DNA of 64,000 bases from Choristoneura fumiferana. Taxonomy: Eukaryota; Arthropoda; Insecta; Lepidoptera; Tortricidae. The notes beneath the pieces were generated by a model, which had not been told where the DNA came from, did not search any database, and saw only the letters and a list, made by a program, of their open reading frames with translations. Every line of letters starts with the position of its first letter. Positions within the stretch are counted from its first letter, which is position 1. Positions 1-9,846 of the stretch are shown here, piece by piece. A program made the position numbers and the translations under genes. The DNA is taken from positions 5,938,565-6,002,564 of the forward strand of contig NC_133493.1 in the NCBI RefSeq assembly GCF_025370935.1, given 5' to 3'.

Positions 1-250
1 ATCATCATCATCATCAGCCAGAAGACGTCCACTGCTGAACAAAGGCCCTTAGAACGCCACCATGAATGACAACTCGCCACTTGGAACCACCGGTTGCCCG
101 CAATTCTCACGATGTCGTCAGTCCACCTAGTGGGAGGCCTGCCAACGCTTCGCGGTCGCCACTCGAGAACTTTTCTCCCCCACTGGTTATCTTTATCTGT
201 TCTTCGCGCGATGTGGCCCGCCCATTGCCACTTCAATTTGCACCGACTAT
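1..250 (-). mobile_element. RTE-type LINE 3' end, family Q
   Basis: The left edge is an ATC trinucleotide tail followed by the block 'gacgtccactgctgaac', which recurs at 25.6, 46.0, 54.7 and 58.6 kb. On the minus strand this is the C-terminal coding end and simple tail of an RTE-like LINE. Short open frames across it are incidental. The tail is cut by the window edge and the 5' side is truncated. Confidence 0.75.
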
Positions 251-720
251 GCAATCAATTTGCAACGACAGTAAACAAGGTGTTAATTAAAAAAATAATA
301 TTGAAAATCGGTCCACAATTGACTGAGTAATCGTGAACATACAAAAAAAAAAACAAAAAAAAAATACAAACATTGGAACATAGAACCTCCTCCTTTTTTG
401 AAGTCGGAACTAACTGAAAACCTTCTTTATTTTAAGTTGCAAAAGGTACCCTGCGTAAAACATTTTAAAGCACCTTAATATTTTTTGCTTATTACTTCTC
501 TAAAACTAACATGTGCCTATACGAGTAGGTACATTGAAGCTAACTTAGCTACGCATAAATTAACTTAAATTAAAGAACAAAACTGTTTACTAAACTCATT
601 TTACTTGAAGTACTCGTAGCTGTCACAGCGGGTTTTGTAGTTATCGACATTTTTATAACTGACCCTTTATTTTTTGCTCGTCAGTGTATCTGCATCTTTA
701 TAAGTGGATAAGCCAAGTGA
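251..720. other. AT-rich spacer
   Basis: No gene is seen. There is an A-rich run near 340-370 and, near 385-410, a short piece resembling the 'tttttgaagtcgg' end that recurs beside other lepidopteran repeats at 8.1 and 44.35 kb. Confidence 0.5.
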
Positions 721-723
721 AAT

Positions 724-776
724 ACTGAACTTTGAAATTACAGTGTTCGAGGGTTTTCAGCTCTTCTAAGTTGGTA
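724..776 (+). repeat. MITE-D fragment
   Basis: This piece matches the terminal part of MITE-D (compare 11.5 and 19.4 kb): 'gagggttttcagc' followed by 'aagttggt'. Only one end is present. Confidence 0.4.
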
Positions 777-796
777 AGATTCACAATCATCATACA

Positions 797-1030
797 TTAA
801 GAGCCTAGCTCTTGTCGGTGAAGTAATCGCCATTCTGTATGCCTCTGCAATGCTTTGAGCTCCTGATACGACATGACATTGACCTGCTCTTTGGCTTGAT
901 CCATAAACGCACGTCCCGGTCTTCCTCTCCCGCTCCTGCCCTCTATATTGTTATTATGTAACTGCCATGTCATATCAGGTGCTCCAGCATAATCCCTCTT
1001 CTATTCTTCTTCTCTATTGATAAGATTAGG
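797..1030 (-). pseudogene. RTE-type LINE C-terminus, degenerate
   Basis: The minus strand reads open for about 52 codons into a TAA at 799-797. It contains the basic run IEGRSGRGRPGRAF and ends ELKALQRHTEWRLLHRQE. A basic GRxGRGRP block followed by a W-R-LLHRQE ending is a common C-terminus of RTE-like reverse transcriptases in arthropods. Upstream the frame breaks: a stop lies shortly before the block, and pieces resembling the usual GHVLRH motif appear only across frameshifts. No reverse transcriptase core remains. It is a different subfamily from the QQW-ending copies at 13.9, 19.5 and 47.2 kb. Confidence 0.7.
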
Positions 1031-1377
1031 TTAAGTTATTCTCACCAATCTCTGACTTCAATATTGATCATATGATTGAACCATTGCTCCTCGTTATATT
1101 CTCCTCGTTATATTCTCGCCACTCTATAATAATGATTATGTATTTCTCTCGTCTATTAATATCACCGACGCGTTCAGTTGCATTGCAGGCCGTTATCGCT
1201 GCATACACCACTGCACGCCAAATGAGCCGTATCTAGCGCTATGCAAGATTAGGAACGTTTGATATTGGTATAAAATATTCGTAGGCTAAACTCGGCTGCT
1301 TATGAGGGTAACTCATAGGTAATGTAATGTATCCAAATCACCGAGTGTTCCAAAAAACTCGAGGCATTCAAACCGAA

Positions 1378-1478
1378 ATTTAAAGCAATGGAGTCTATTT
1401 AAAGCAATTAGCAAATATTAAAGCAATTAGCAATATTAAAGCAATTTAGCGAAATTTAAAGCAATGGAGTCTCTCTTG
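1378..1478. repeat. Short tandem array around 'ttaaagcaat'
   Basis: The unit 'taaagcaat' with 'tagc' spacers appears five times, and 'aaagcaatggagtct' stands at both ends. It looks like a local minisatellite just upstream of the LINE fragment. Confidence 0.7.
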
Positions 1479-1515
1479 CCTTTCGAAAAAGATTAGAAAA
1501 GCTATATTTTGAATA

Positions 1516-2031
1516 AAGTCACTACGAAATTCAGCACCAAAAGACATCTTAATATTGGTTTACAAGGCATTCTGTCAATCGGCATTACTGTATTGTCTTT
1601 CAGCTTGGGGTGGTATAGTAAAATCCAATATAAAAAGTTTAGAGATCGCTCAACGTGCTGTATTAAAAGTTATGCTCAGGAAACCTTATAGGTTTCCCAC
1701 TGATGACCTGTATAAGGAATGTAAGGTGTTAAGGTTCAGACAATTATATATTACAAAAGTAGCCATGATTACTCATCGGAAAGTAATTGTAAGACATGAC
1801 TTTCCTACCCTCTCCTCTCGCCGCGTATATAGCATACCTCTGCCATCAATCAAATCTAGTTTCGCCAGACATCTGCCTCCTTACTCCCATGTAAACATTT
1901 ACAACAAAATTTGCAAAAAAATCAAAAACCCCAAAGACTTATCTGCTGCCAAGCTAAAAAGTGCTATAGAAGAACATCTAGCTAAACTGAATTACCAAGA
2001 TACGGAAGATCTCCTTAAAGCCTGCAATTAA
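1516..2031 (+). pseudogene. CR1/Jockey-like LINE, reverse transcriptase C-terminal region
   Basis: The frame is open from the codon after a TGA at 1510-1512 to a TAA ending at 2031, about 171 codons. It contains LVYKAFCQSALLYCLSAWG, followed by a stretch of the type 'SLEIAQRAVLKVMLRKPYRFPT'. In CR1/Jockey-group non-LTR elements this lies just after the reverse transcriptase palm: thumb and connector with a Y-C/G-x-x-x-W-G signature. The endonuclease, YxDD motif and upstream palm are missing, so it is 5' truncated and cannot be active. The remaining frame has no internal stop, which suggests modest age. A CA microsatellite and a 3' UTR follow. The clade assignment within CR1/Jockey is inferred. 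Confidence 0.8.
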
Positions 2032-2041
2032 ACGCCTGTAA

Positions 2042-2101
2042 AAACACACACACACACACACACATACTTACACACATCACACACACACACACCCACACAC
2101 A

Positions 2102-2134
<33 letters not shown>

Positions 2135-2162
2135 TATACACACACTCACAATCATACACACA
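2042..2162. repeat. CA/ACAC microsatellite
   Basis: About 120 bp of interrupted CA dinucleotides begin ten bases after the LINE stop codon, so the array sits inside that element's 3' UTR. Confidence 0.95.
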
Positions 2163-2368
2163 CTTCAAGTAAGTTCACTTTTATTACTTTTAGGGATTTT
2201 GTATTTTTAAGACTTCATTTGGCACTCGCGATACAGACCCAGAGTCTAGTGCGAAGGCCGTCGAAAAGTCAGATGATGTTATTTGTATTTTATTCAAATG
2301 TGTATTTCTGTAATTTTTTGTGCACTATGTAACTTTATTGCTAAATAAATTATTCTTATTCTTATTTA
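2163..2368 (+). mobile_element. LINE 3' UTR and tail
   Basis: This continues the LINE at 1516-2031. It ends with 'taaataaatta' and an 'attctt' repeat tail, as expected for the 3' end of a non-LTR element. Confidence 0.6.
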
Positions 2369-2414
2369 AAGCTGGACTACTTAACGAAAAAGGTTGGCAT
2401 TATAATCCTATTAA

Positions 2415-2639
2415 TCCCATTAATATTATAAATGCGAAAGTTTGTAAGTCTGTTTGTTTATTACCTCATCATGTCTAAACCACTGAACCGATATAGATGA
2501 AATTCGGTATACAGATACTTTGTGTACCTACCGGTGAAGAACATTGGATAGTGTTTATCCCGGAAAATTGCATAGTTCCAGCGGAGTACCGATAAATGAA
2601 TTCTACGCGGACAAAATCGCGGGCAAGAGCTGTACCTAG
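2415..2639 (+). mobile_element. Lep1-like non-autonomous Helitron, complete
   Basis: It starts TC (after host A at 2414), runs through 'ttaatattataaatgcgaaa', and ends CTAG followed by host T at 2640. These are the Helitron 5'-TC and CTRR-3' ends and A|T target. The internal 'ctgaaccgat...gaaattc...ggatagt.tttatcccgg' body recurs at 10.2, 11.9, 15.5, 23.9, 32.5 and 52.9 kb. There is no coding capacity. The open frame on the opposite strand is incidental. Confidence 0.8.
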
Positions 2640-2774
2640 TCTTCAAAAAATCGCCGTATATATTAGATTGAATATTAATTGGTGATTATTATTTGTTATG
2701 TTATATTATGTTATTATTTGTCATTATTTTGGTATTTTATAATTCGGGAATATTATTGAATGAATTATTATTAA

Positions 2775-3015
2775 GATTGGTTTGTTGGAATCTTTTTGTA
2801 TTTTTTATTTCAATTCCAAATTTTTACTTTTACGGTCATCCCGTAAAACCTAAATTGAAAAACCTAAAAAAAAGACTTAAGACTTAGGCTTAAGTGACTA
2901 AGTAAGAAACAAACAAGCTGAGATATGAGGTGCATAGGGGAAATTCGTGTCGGTACCGTTGTATTTTTTTTATTTTTCTGTTTTTTCTGTGCATCTATAT
3001 TTCAGTTGTATTTTC
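2775..3015. mobile_element. SINE-C copy with inverted halves
   Basis: It is bounded by a perfect 13-bp duplication, 'gaattattattaa', at 2762-2774 and 3016-3028. The left part (2775 to about 2862) matches the 3' end of the 31-kb SINE-C in minus orientation. The right part (about 2889-3015) matches its 5' half in plus orientation, so the halves are head to head, as produced by twin priming. The tRNA-like module present at 31.14-31.21 kb is missing between 'accgttg' and 'ttattttt'. Confidence 0.75.
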
Positions 3016-3107
3016 GAATTATTATTAATTTATTAATGTATTAAATAGACTATTGCACGTCTCTCCGAGGCAAGACATGGTGTACTGGACATGGTGTACT
3101 GTAAACA

Positions 3108-3463
3108 TACAGCGTGTATTTTTGATACTACCTCAAACTTTAAGGGCAGTTAGTGGAGGCCCTAATAATCACATTTTATTATGTTTTAGTAAAAACTTTA
3201 GATTTTTTTTTCCGTACAAAATTAATTAGCACGCAATGTATCACTACGCGATAATACTTTGTTTTTATTCAAAACGTCGCACTTGTTGACGTGACAGATA
3301 TCACAGAACGCTTTGTACGCATTACATTGCTGCTCGAAAAAATTTCAAAAGTTAATTACGCTCTGGTAGTTAATTCTAAATTAACAATTTGTTTTCATAT
3401 GTTCACAGCAGTTAAATCTTCGTCTGGTTACAGTTTGAGGTAGTATCAAAAATACACGCTGTT
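3108..3463. mobile_element. MITE-S, TIR element (copy 1)
   Basis: The terminal inverted repeats match over about 31 bp, beginning 'acagcgtgtatttttgatac'. The second copy (23557-24643) starts TACAGCG and ends CGCTGTA, suggesting TA targets. The interior is non-coding. Superfamily is unknown; Tc1/mariner-like is a guess from the TA. Confidence 0.85.
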
Positions 3464-3469
3464 TACTTA

Positions 3470-3516
3470 TTTCACATCTATGTACACGCAATAAACATTT
3501 TGAATTTGAATTTGAA
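3470..3516 (+). repeat. LINE tail with 'gaattt' repeats
   Basis: The string 'caataaacattttgaattt' with repeated 'gaattt' is the A/T-rich hexamer tail of a LINE 3' end. Only the tail remains. Confidence 0.55.
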
Positions 3517-3574
3517 TGTCCTTTAAAAAGGCTTCCTAAGTCTTTTTTTAAGGTTGGACGTATGTTGAAGGTCG

Positions 3575-3672
3575 CCTATTGCTTACCTTCGAAAGTCTCT
3601 ATATACCTACCTGCGTTTTCTGTACTGCTTATTATGTTGCTGATTAATAAAGAGTCATTGTATTGTATTGTA
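3575..3672 (+). mobile_element. Jockey-like LINE 3' end with TTGTA tail
   Basis: It matches the 'cgcctattgcttacctt' end found at 35.5, 52.6 and 57.9 kb and, inverted, at 38.2 and 46.8 kb. It ends in 'tattgtattgtat' pentamers after 'aataaagagtc'. Confidence 0.7.
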
Positions 3673-4071
3673 TGTTTTCGAAATTGGATCGCACACGCGT
3701 ACAAACATTTTAAAGGCCAAATATTTACATCCTAGAAATGTATCGGGAAAAGTAAGAAATTGCTTATTCCTTTGTGTAAAAATACAGTAAGTACTCATTC
3801 AGACATCGTTTACGAAAATTAGATTTCAACTGAAACTGAATAGATTAGGGCAAAACTGGGCATGACTAGAAAGCTAATTTAAATTTAAAACACTTGTCTT
3901 GTTTACCACAGAGAGAGCTCTCTCCACTTGACTTCACTTGCTCTCTCTTACTTACTAAAAAGGCTGTATTTAATTGATAGAGACCTACGCAAAGCAACGT
4001 ATTAAATCAATTACTGAGTATCGTATTGTTTCAAACTTTTGCGATTTTAATTCATAACATAACAACTATAT
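3673..4071. other. Spacer without recognised features
   Basis: AT-rich DNA with a 'gagagagctctctc' near-palindrome at about 3910. No coding frame or recurring repeat is seen. Confidence 0.5.
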
Positions 4072-4635
4072 GACGATTATTACCAGAAAACCCAATGGTT
4101 AGAGAACTTGACAATGAAACTGGGGGTCCCGGGTTCAATCCCCGGTCGGGGCAGAAATTTGTATAAAAAATACGAATGTTTTTTATCGTACTTTGGGTTT
4201 AATCTTAAGTTTAGTTTCGATATTTTCTTGAGTTTAACATTGTAATTGTGTGCATTTATGTATTTATGTATGATTATCTTAGACGACCGGCTTAGTGGTT
4301 AGAGAACCTGACTACGAAGCTTGAGGTCCCGGGTTCGATTCCCGCGTCGGGGCAGATATTTGTATGAAAAATACGAATGTTTGTTCTCGGGTCTTGGGTG
4401 TTTAATATGTATTTAAGTATGTATCTATCCATATAATTATTTATCCGTTGCTTAGTACCCATAACACAAGCTTTGCTAAGCTTACTTTGGGACTAGGTCA
4501 ATTTGTGTGAATTGTCCCGTGATATTTATTTTTTATTTTTATTTATTTATTTTTATCTGTTGCCTAGTACAAGCTTTGCTTACTTTAGGATTAGATCAAT
4601 TGGTGTCCAGTAGGTATCCTGTGATTTTAATTATT
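4072..4635 (+). mobile_element. SINE-A, split by a second SINE-A
   Basis: The tRNA-like head has a degenerate A box near 'caatggttagag' and a B box near 'gggttcaatcc', then 'ggggcag'. The body runs to about 4281. It is interrupted by a newer SINE-A and resumes at 4556 with 'ctgttgcctagtacaagctttgc', the normal continuation. Confidence 0.75.
4282..4553 (+). mobile_element. SINE-A, full length, nested
   Basis: The head 'gacgaccggcttagtggttag' region, a B box 'gggttcgattcc' and a tail of 'ttta' repeats make a complete copy. A short 'ttatct' occurs at both junctions and may be the target duplication. Pol III A and B boxes make this a tRNA-derived SINE; it is not a functional tRNA because the acceptor ends do not pair. 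Confidence 0.85.
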
Positions 4636-4654
4636 TATTTAATTTAATTAGATT

Positions 4655-4795
4655 AAGGGACTGTTTCGCCACCCTTGGATTAATTTTATTTGACGGATAA
4701 ATGTAATGCCGTCTCCGTATATTCGAACAAAAAAACAGAGATGGCATCACATTTTTTCGTCAAGTAAATTTAATCAATGGATGGTAGAACAGAAG
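4655..4795. mobile_element. MITE-J palindrome (copy 1)
   Basis: The ends 'gggactgtttcgccaccc' and '(g)gatggtagaacag' are imperfect inverted repeats, and the whole element folds on itself around 'gacggataaatgtaatgccgt'. The same element is at 53.2 and 54.1 kb. Confidence 0.75.
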
Positions 4796-4868
4796 GTAAG
4801 TCTTAATAAAGTATCATTGTGTGACTAAATGCAGCCGTTGAGCAGTCTACTCTATATATATTTAAGTC

Positions 4869-4970
4869 AGCCACCATGGAAGCTTTTCAAAGGAAAAGTC
4901 ATTACGATTTTCCTTGTTAATTAATGCGATGTCAGAATAACGTTTACTGTGAAATGGTTCCATGGTGGCT
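4869..4970. mobile_element. MITE-K, 102 bp with perfect TIRs
   Basis: A 13-bp perfect inverted repeat, 'agccaccatggaa' / 'ttccatggtggct', flanks a non-coding core. It is single-copy in this window. Confidence 0.7.
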
Positions 4971-5896
4971 CATCAAGGGCTTTAATTCCCCTTGACCGTA
5001 CATTTAAAAATAGTTTTATTGGCGATTGATATTTTCTCTTTCAGCCTTATGGACTCTTTCAAATACAACTTGCGGTCCTGTCAAACAAATTCACACGCCA
5101 CACGAGTGGCAAAGCATACGTTCATTGAAGAAACACTCATTTATCTCTTAGAAATACATAGTAACACGTCACCGTATTCAAACTAATACTAACCTTTTGG
5201 CCTAGAACTTAAAGGTATGTTCCGTGTGAGGTTTCAATGAGCTAGAAATTTGGAAAATGTAGAAGAAATAATTTTACATGAAAATTTCTCAGACTTTTTT
5301 TCTAATAGTATTCAATGCCATTTATTTATCGTAAGGGAAATGCAAATTAAACTTAAATCTAGATTTCTACAAATATAGTATTTTAGATCATTGATGTTTA
5401 CCTCCGGAAAGTGACGCCTTATTTTATTGAATTATTTGAAATCATTTAAATTATTTCATTCGTAATAATTTTCATTGTTGAGTGGACCTGCCTCCTTCCG
5501 TCGATTCAGAATAACACCGGTATCGCTGAATAGCAGCAATAAAAGACAATTACCAACCCACTCCGACTTCAGTGAATCTCACTTTTATTCTGAGGATATA
5601 AAAAAATATTTATTACGTGCGGAGCGTGTTATTGCCCACTAAATTATATTTATACCAGCCAACGTGCCATTTAACAATGGCTCCAAGCAATAATAGCATA
5701 ATTCGATTTGTTTTTAGTAACATTGGCAAAATCATAGATGTTTCTAGGGTTATTATATTAATACCTATGCTTTTTATGGTGAGAAGTTTTTGTAAGTAGT
5801 ACACGGGATTTTGATAGTGATGGATTGTTTACCATTTCAAACTCATCCAGTAAAAATGTTCTTTATGTCTTTTGATTATAATTTATTGTTTACTAA
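4971..5896. other. Spacer, no gene recognised
   Basis: Short open frames at 4992-5186 and on both strands at 5613-5804 have no recognisable domain and overlap each other, so I treat them as chance. Confidence 0.5.
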
Positions 5897-6190
5897 TTTT
5901 TTTTCGACTGGATGGCAAACGAGCAAGTGGGTCTTCTGATGGTAAGAGATAACCACCGCCCATAGACACCAGCAACACCAGGGGGATTGCAGATGCGTTG
6001 CCAACCTAGAAGCCTACGATAGGATACCTCAAGTGCCAGTAATTTCACCGGCTGTCTTACTCTCCACGCCGAAACACAACAGTGCAAGCACTGCTTCTTC
6101 ACGGCAGGATTAGCGAGCAAGATGGTGGTAGCAATCCGGGCGGACCTTGCACAAGGTCCTACCACCTGCAAACTATCTACTATGTAGATA
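5897..6190 (+). repeat. Repeat M, longest copy
   Basis: It begins after a T-run with 'cgactggatggcaaacgag', then 'gatggtaagaga', 'aacaccaggg' and 'ccgaaacacaacag'. Other copies are at 17.2, 35.5 and 36.7 kb. A 105-codon frame on the minus strand (5893-6210) is an accidental opening across this repeat; related frames appear over the 35.5-kb copy. I could not assign the family. Confidence 0.7.
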
Positions 6191-7552
6191 AGAGGTATTA
6201 AAAAAAACAAAATATTTTAAAGCTAAAATCTAGAGATTAATATAATGATTAATTTTTATTTTAACCAATTTGTTCATAAAGAAATAAAATTACAAAATTG
6301 TTCGGAAAAATTCCAAACTCTTCATGTATTATGGTAATTAAAAATACTGATATAGCGTTAACGTTTGCGTTACATTTCTGACGTACGTTTGCGATACGTT
6401 AAAGTTTGTTACAAGACATGAACCTCCTAGTAAAGATTGAATCAATCAATTATTAAAATTTAATTAATATTCATCCCGAATTCCATCTGCTTGCCAACTA
6501 AATAGCACCAGACGCGACTAGTTTATGATACCTACAATATTGACGCAATATCTCCCAAACTCTGAACTTGACAAAGTTCATTACTCAAACTACAAACTCA
6601 AGACTGACTAAACAAATATTTGATAAACACATAGGCCAATAAACAGGGCAAATTTCCAATACAAACCCTTTTGAGTTTAGATCCCCTATTTGACGTAGCC
6701 TTGTTGGGTTAAGTTGGTCAACAAATATTTGTCAAAGTACAGAATCACCTCACCAGGTATCATTGCTTTCGTTTATAATGAATAATGAACCTTAACATTA
6801 TTGTAATGTGGGTTGGTTCTCGCTTGTGCTACTGGTTGTTTTATGTATAAGTATTGATATTGAGAATGCTCATTATTTTTGAGGCGCTTGTACTGAAGAG
6901 CGTATTATTTATTTAGGATGGATTCAATGTCTCTTTCGGTGAGTTGGCGTTTCGAGCTCTTTGAAATTTGTGAGGCAAAGTTTGCTTGAAAGAGGTCTAT
7001 GGATAATTATTTTTGTAACTTATTGTTTCCATCTGTGGCATGCATTGAGGGTACACCAGCAACAGCCAGGCTCACCCTCACTCACTGCGTAGATACTCTG
7101 ACTGCACGCCCGTGTCCATAATTATAAATAATCATCATTGTTATATAAATGGCTACCTAGTTTTAATAGATCAGGGCCGAATTGCATAACTAATTAATGT
7201 ACAAGCACAAGCAAGCTACAAGCTAATAGTTTTAAATAATTTATCGAATCAGGCGTTTCTTTTCAATGAGGTCCATTTTTTTTCATTTTTTCATTTTCAG
7301 TTAACACTTGACAGACGGGCGTGCCTTCAGTCAATTTTCAACTTTGAGGTCATATAAATAAGATAGTTTTTACATAATCTGTAAACGTGGGTAGCGGTAT
7401 ACTAAAAGTGTTAACAAACAACAACAATTTGTGTACAAATTCGCTACTACTATTTGCTTGTATATTATTATGCAATTGGGTACAGGGGAATTGGAAACCG
7501 CGTAGTTCGGTAGTGAACATATAAAAAACAATAGATTAAAAAAATTAAAAAA
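6191..7552. other. Spacer, no gene recognised
   Basis: AT-rich with scattered homopolymers. I see no coding frame over 60 codons and no recurring family. Confidence 0.5.
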
Positions 7553-8099
7553 ACCCGACTGCCTTAAAAAATACTAAAAAGATGAAAACAAGTCTAGTGG
7601 GCTAGAACTCTGTTAATATGTAGCTAACCTAAAGTTCAACAGTCGGGACTCATTAAGTACTGAGAATTTTTGAGCTGGTCACGATTTTAATGGGTCCCGA
7701 CTGTCAAAGTTCTAGCCCACTAGACTTGTTTTCTTCTTTTTAGTATTTTCTAAGGCAGTCGGATTTTTAATTTATTAAATTTATTGTTTTATTTCACATT
7801 TTTTTTGTTTTTTCTATGAAAATAATATATTAAAACAATTATAACCTATTTAGGTATATTTAGAATGGGCTAATTATTAGCTTTCATTTGATACCCTACT
7901 AGATCGGATTCAATAAAAAACATTTTTGAAAAATCACAATCTGTCGCCAAAAATCCGCCATTTTGATTGTTCAAGAATCTCATGTACCTAGTGTCACTTG
8001 CGTCATCAAGACGAATCCAATGACGATCATTTATCAAAATCGGTTCAGCCGTTGAGTAGGTACGAGAGGAAATAGGAATAGACATCTTCGCAGTCGGGT
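7553..8099. mobile_element. Element L with 10-bp ends
   Basis: Ends 'acccgactgc' (7553) and 'gcagtcgggt' (8090-8099) are inverted. The left 210 bp is itself a near-perfect hairpin: 7553-7609 against about 7700-7762, sharing 'aacaagtctagtgggctaga'. The right part carries 'atcggttcagccgt', a motif shared by several lepidopteran repeats. It is non-coding. Confidence 0.65.
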
Positions 8100-8625
8100 A
8101 AAAAAATACAACTGAATTAATAACTTCATCTTTTTTGAAGTTGTTTAAAAATTAATTCCATTACAACAATACATTGAAAGCCAAAAACTGTCAACAATCA
8201 TAATCTAAAAATTTTCGAATGGTAAATATATAAATGCGTACCTATATGGTATATAAATAATGTAAATACGTCACAATAACCAATTTTTGACTTACGCGCT
8301 ATATTTGTATAAGCGACGAAATGTTGCTTCTTTCAATTCCGAAATGTAATGGAATAATCGGATAACTCAAGTCCTTTAAACACAGAGCTAAGTTATTACA
8401 GAGGGTCTGCGGCCGACGGGCGGCGACGCACGAGCGGCCCCAAGCTAATGGAAAGTATCGTGACCGGGAACAAACCAATATCATGAAGTAAAAGTGGAAG
8501 GCTTCGCGAATGTTATTTGCCGTTGTTTACAGTAACCAACAACAGTGAATCATTTGCATCCATACTATATAGGTAGTACACAAAACATAACAGTGATGAA
8601 TAATAAAATGAATCTATTTCTATAG
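8100..8625. other. Spacer with a small GC-rich patch
   Basis: Most is AT-rich. At 8400-8465 lies a CpG-rich patch ('ggccgacgggcggcgacgc') that matches nothing else here. No coding frame of note. Confidence 0.4.
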
Positions 8626-8684
8626 GTTGCCCTGAAGAGAACAGTCTGAAGCGATAAGGCCATCCATTGTTTGCCTTGTAATTA
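8626..8684 (+). mobile_element. Jockey-like LINE tail fragment
   Basis: It matches the block 'gaagcgataaggcc...ttgccttgtaatt' of the same family as 57.9 kb. It is cut by the SINE-A that follows. Confidence 0.6.
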
Positions 8685-8685
8685 T

Positions 8686-8949
8686 ATAAATAAATATAAA
8701 TATAAATATCATGGGACACTTGACACCAATTGACCTAGTCCCAAACTAAGCAAAGCTTGTACTATGGACACTAGGCAACGGATAAACATACTTATATAGA
8801 TAAATACATACTTAAATACATATTAAACATCCAAGACCCGAGAACAAACATTCGTATTATTCATACAAATATCTGCCCAGGCCGGGATTCGAACCCGGGA
8901 CCTTAAGCTTCGTAGTCAGGTTCTCTAACCACTCAGCCATCCGGTCGTC
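8686..8949 (-). mobile_element. SINE-A, full length
   Basis: On the minus strand the head begins at 8949 with 'gacgaccggatggctgag', followed by the B box 'gggttcgaatcccgg', the 'ttgggactaggtcaattgg' body and a 'tttata' tail. Confidence 0.85.
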
Positions 8950-9019
8950 AATTATTTTCTCTATAAACCTATTTTCTGTACTATTTAGTATGAGGCCCAT
9001 CGAATGTAATTATTGGAGT

Positions 9020-9165
9020 TGTGAGTCGTGTATTTTTGTTTGTGTAATTAGGTCTCGTACAAAAGTCCTATTTGAGTAAAACTCATTTTGAGTTGCCGTG
9101 TACAAATTAGACTTTTGTATAACCAAATGCAGCAAAATTACGCAACCGAAAATACACGACTCACA
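9020..9165. mobile_element. MITE-X palindrome
   Basis: Arms 'tgtgagtcgtgtattttt' and 'aaaatacacgactcaca' are inverted, and the match continues inward in part. No coding potential. Confidence 0.75.
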
Positions 9166-9333
9166 AAAATTCGAAATTCGGTTCGTTTGACCTCAACCAT
9201 GCAATGAAGTTTGCAATTAAAAAAAAAATATTTCAGACTCAAAAAACTAATCCTTCGTGTTAGTAAAAAAGGCAACTTAAAAACTAGATATAAGTAATAT
9301 GGATAAAATAAGAAATGCATGAAAAAAAATTCA

Positions 9334-9475
9334 AAGTCAAAATATCTTTATTCAATTTATGTTATAACAAGCATTTATGAATGTCAAAAAAAAAAACTAC
9401 CACCGGTTTGGAAAAAACTCTGTTGAGAAGAGAATCCGGCTAGAAACTCAGCGAGGTAAGTATATTTTTTTAAAC
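9334..9475 (-). mobile_element. LINE-N 3' end
   Basis: Inverted copy of the end seen at 17.8, 23.6 and 28.4 kb: 'gattctcttctcaacagag', 'accggtggtag', 'ttgacattcataa', 'aataaagatattttgactt'. Only the 3' UTR is present. Confidence 0.75.
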
Positions 9476-9565
9476 AGATTTACAATGTTATTCTTTACAA
9501 TGATAATAATATCTGTACATCACGAGTATTAAAGAAGACTATAATAATATTTTTAACACAGTGGA

Positions 9566-9846
9566 GCCATGGTTGCCTAGTGGTTTGTTTTGTCCTATGG
9601 CCTCACAAGAAGGGGATCGTGGGTTCAAACCCCGACTCGCACCTCTTGAGTTTTTCGAAATTTATCACGAACTTTACGGTGAAGGAAATCATCGTGAGGA
9701 AACCTGCACAACCTGCGAAGCAATTCAGTGGTGTGTGAAGTTCCTAATTCGCACTGGACCCGCGTGGGAACTACGGCCCAAGCCCTCTCAATCTGAAAGG
9801 AGGTCTGTGCCCAGCAGTGGGACGTATTTAGGCTGGGATGATGGTG
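9566..9846 (+). mobile_element. SINE-B, near full length
   Basis: The A box lies in 'ggttgcctagtggtttg' and the B box in 'gggttcaaacccc'. The body contains 'cgtgaggaaacctgcac' and ends 'cccagcagtgggacg...ggctgggatgatgg'. The 166-codon plus frame and the minus frame here are read through a SINE and are not genes. Confidence 0.85.

Noticed and set aside
1509..1691. 60-codon frame overlapping the LINE fragment
   Set aside because: It is an out-of-register shadow of the 1516-2031 reverse transcriptase remnant.
2042..2162. CRISPR-like or regularly spaced array
   Set aside because: It is a dinucleotide microsatellite without spacers, and the genome is eukaryotic.
4282..4357. tRNA gene at the head of SINE-A
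   Set aside because: A and B boxes are present, but the acceptor ends do not pair and the same unit with a constant body occurs many times, so it is a SINE.
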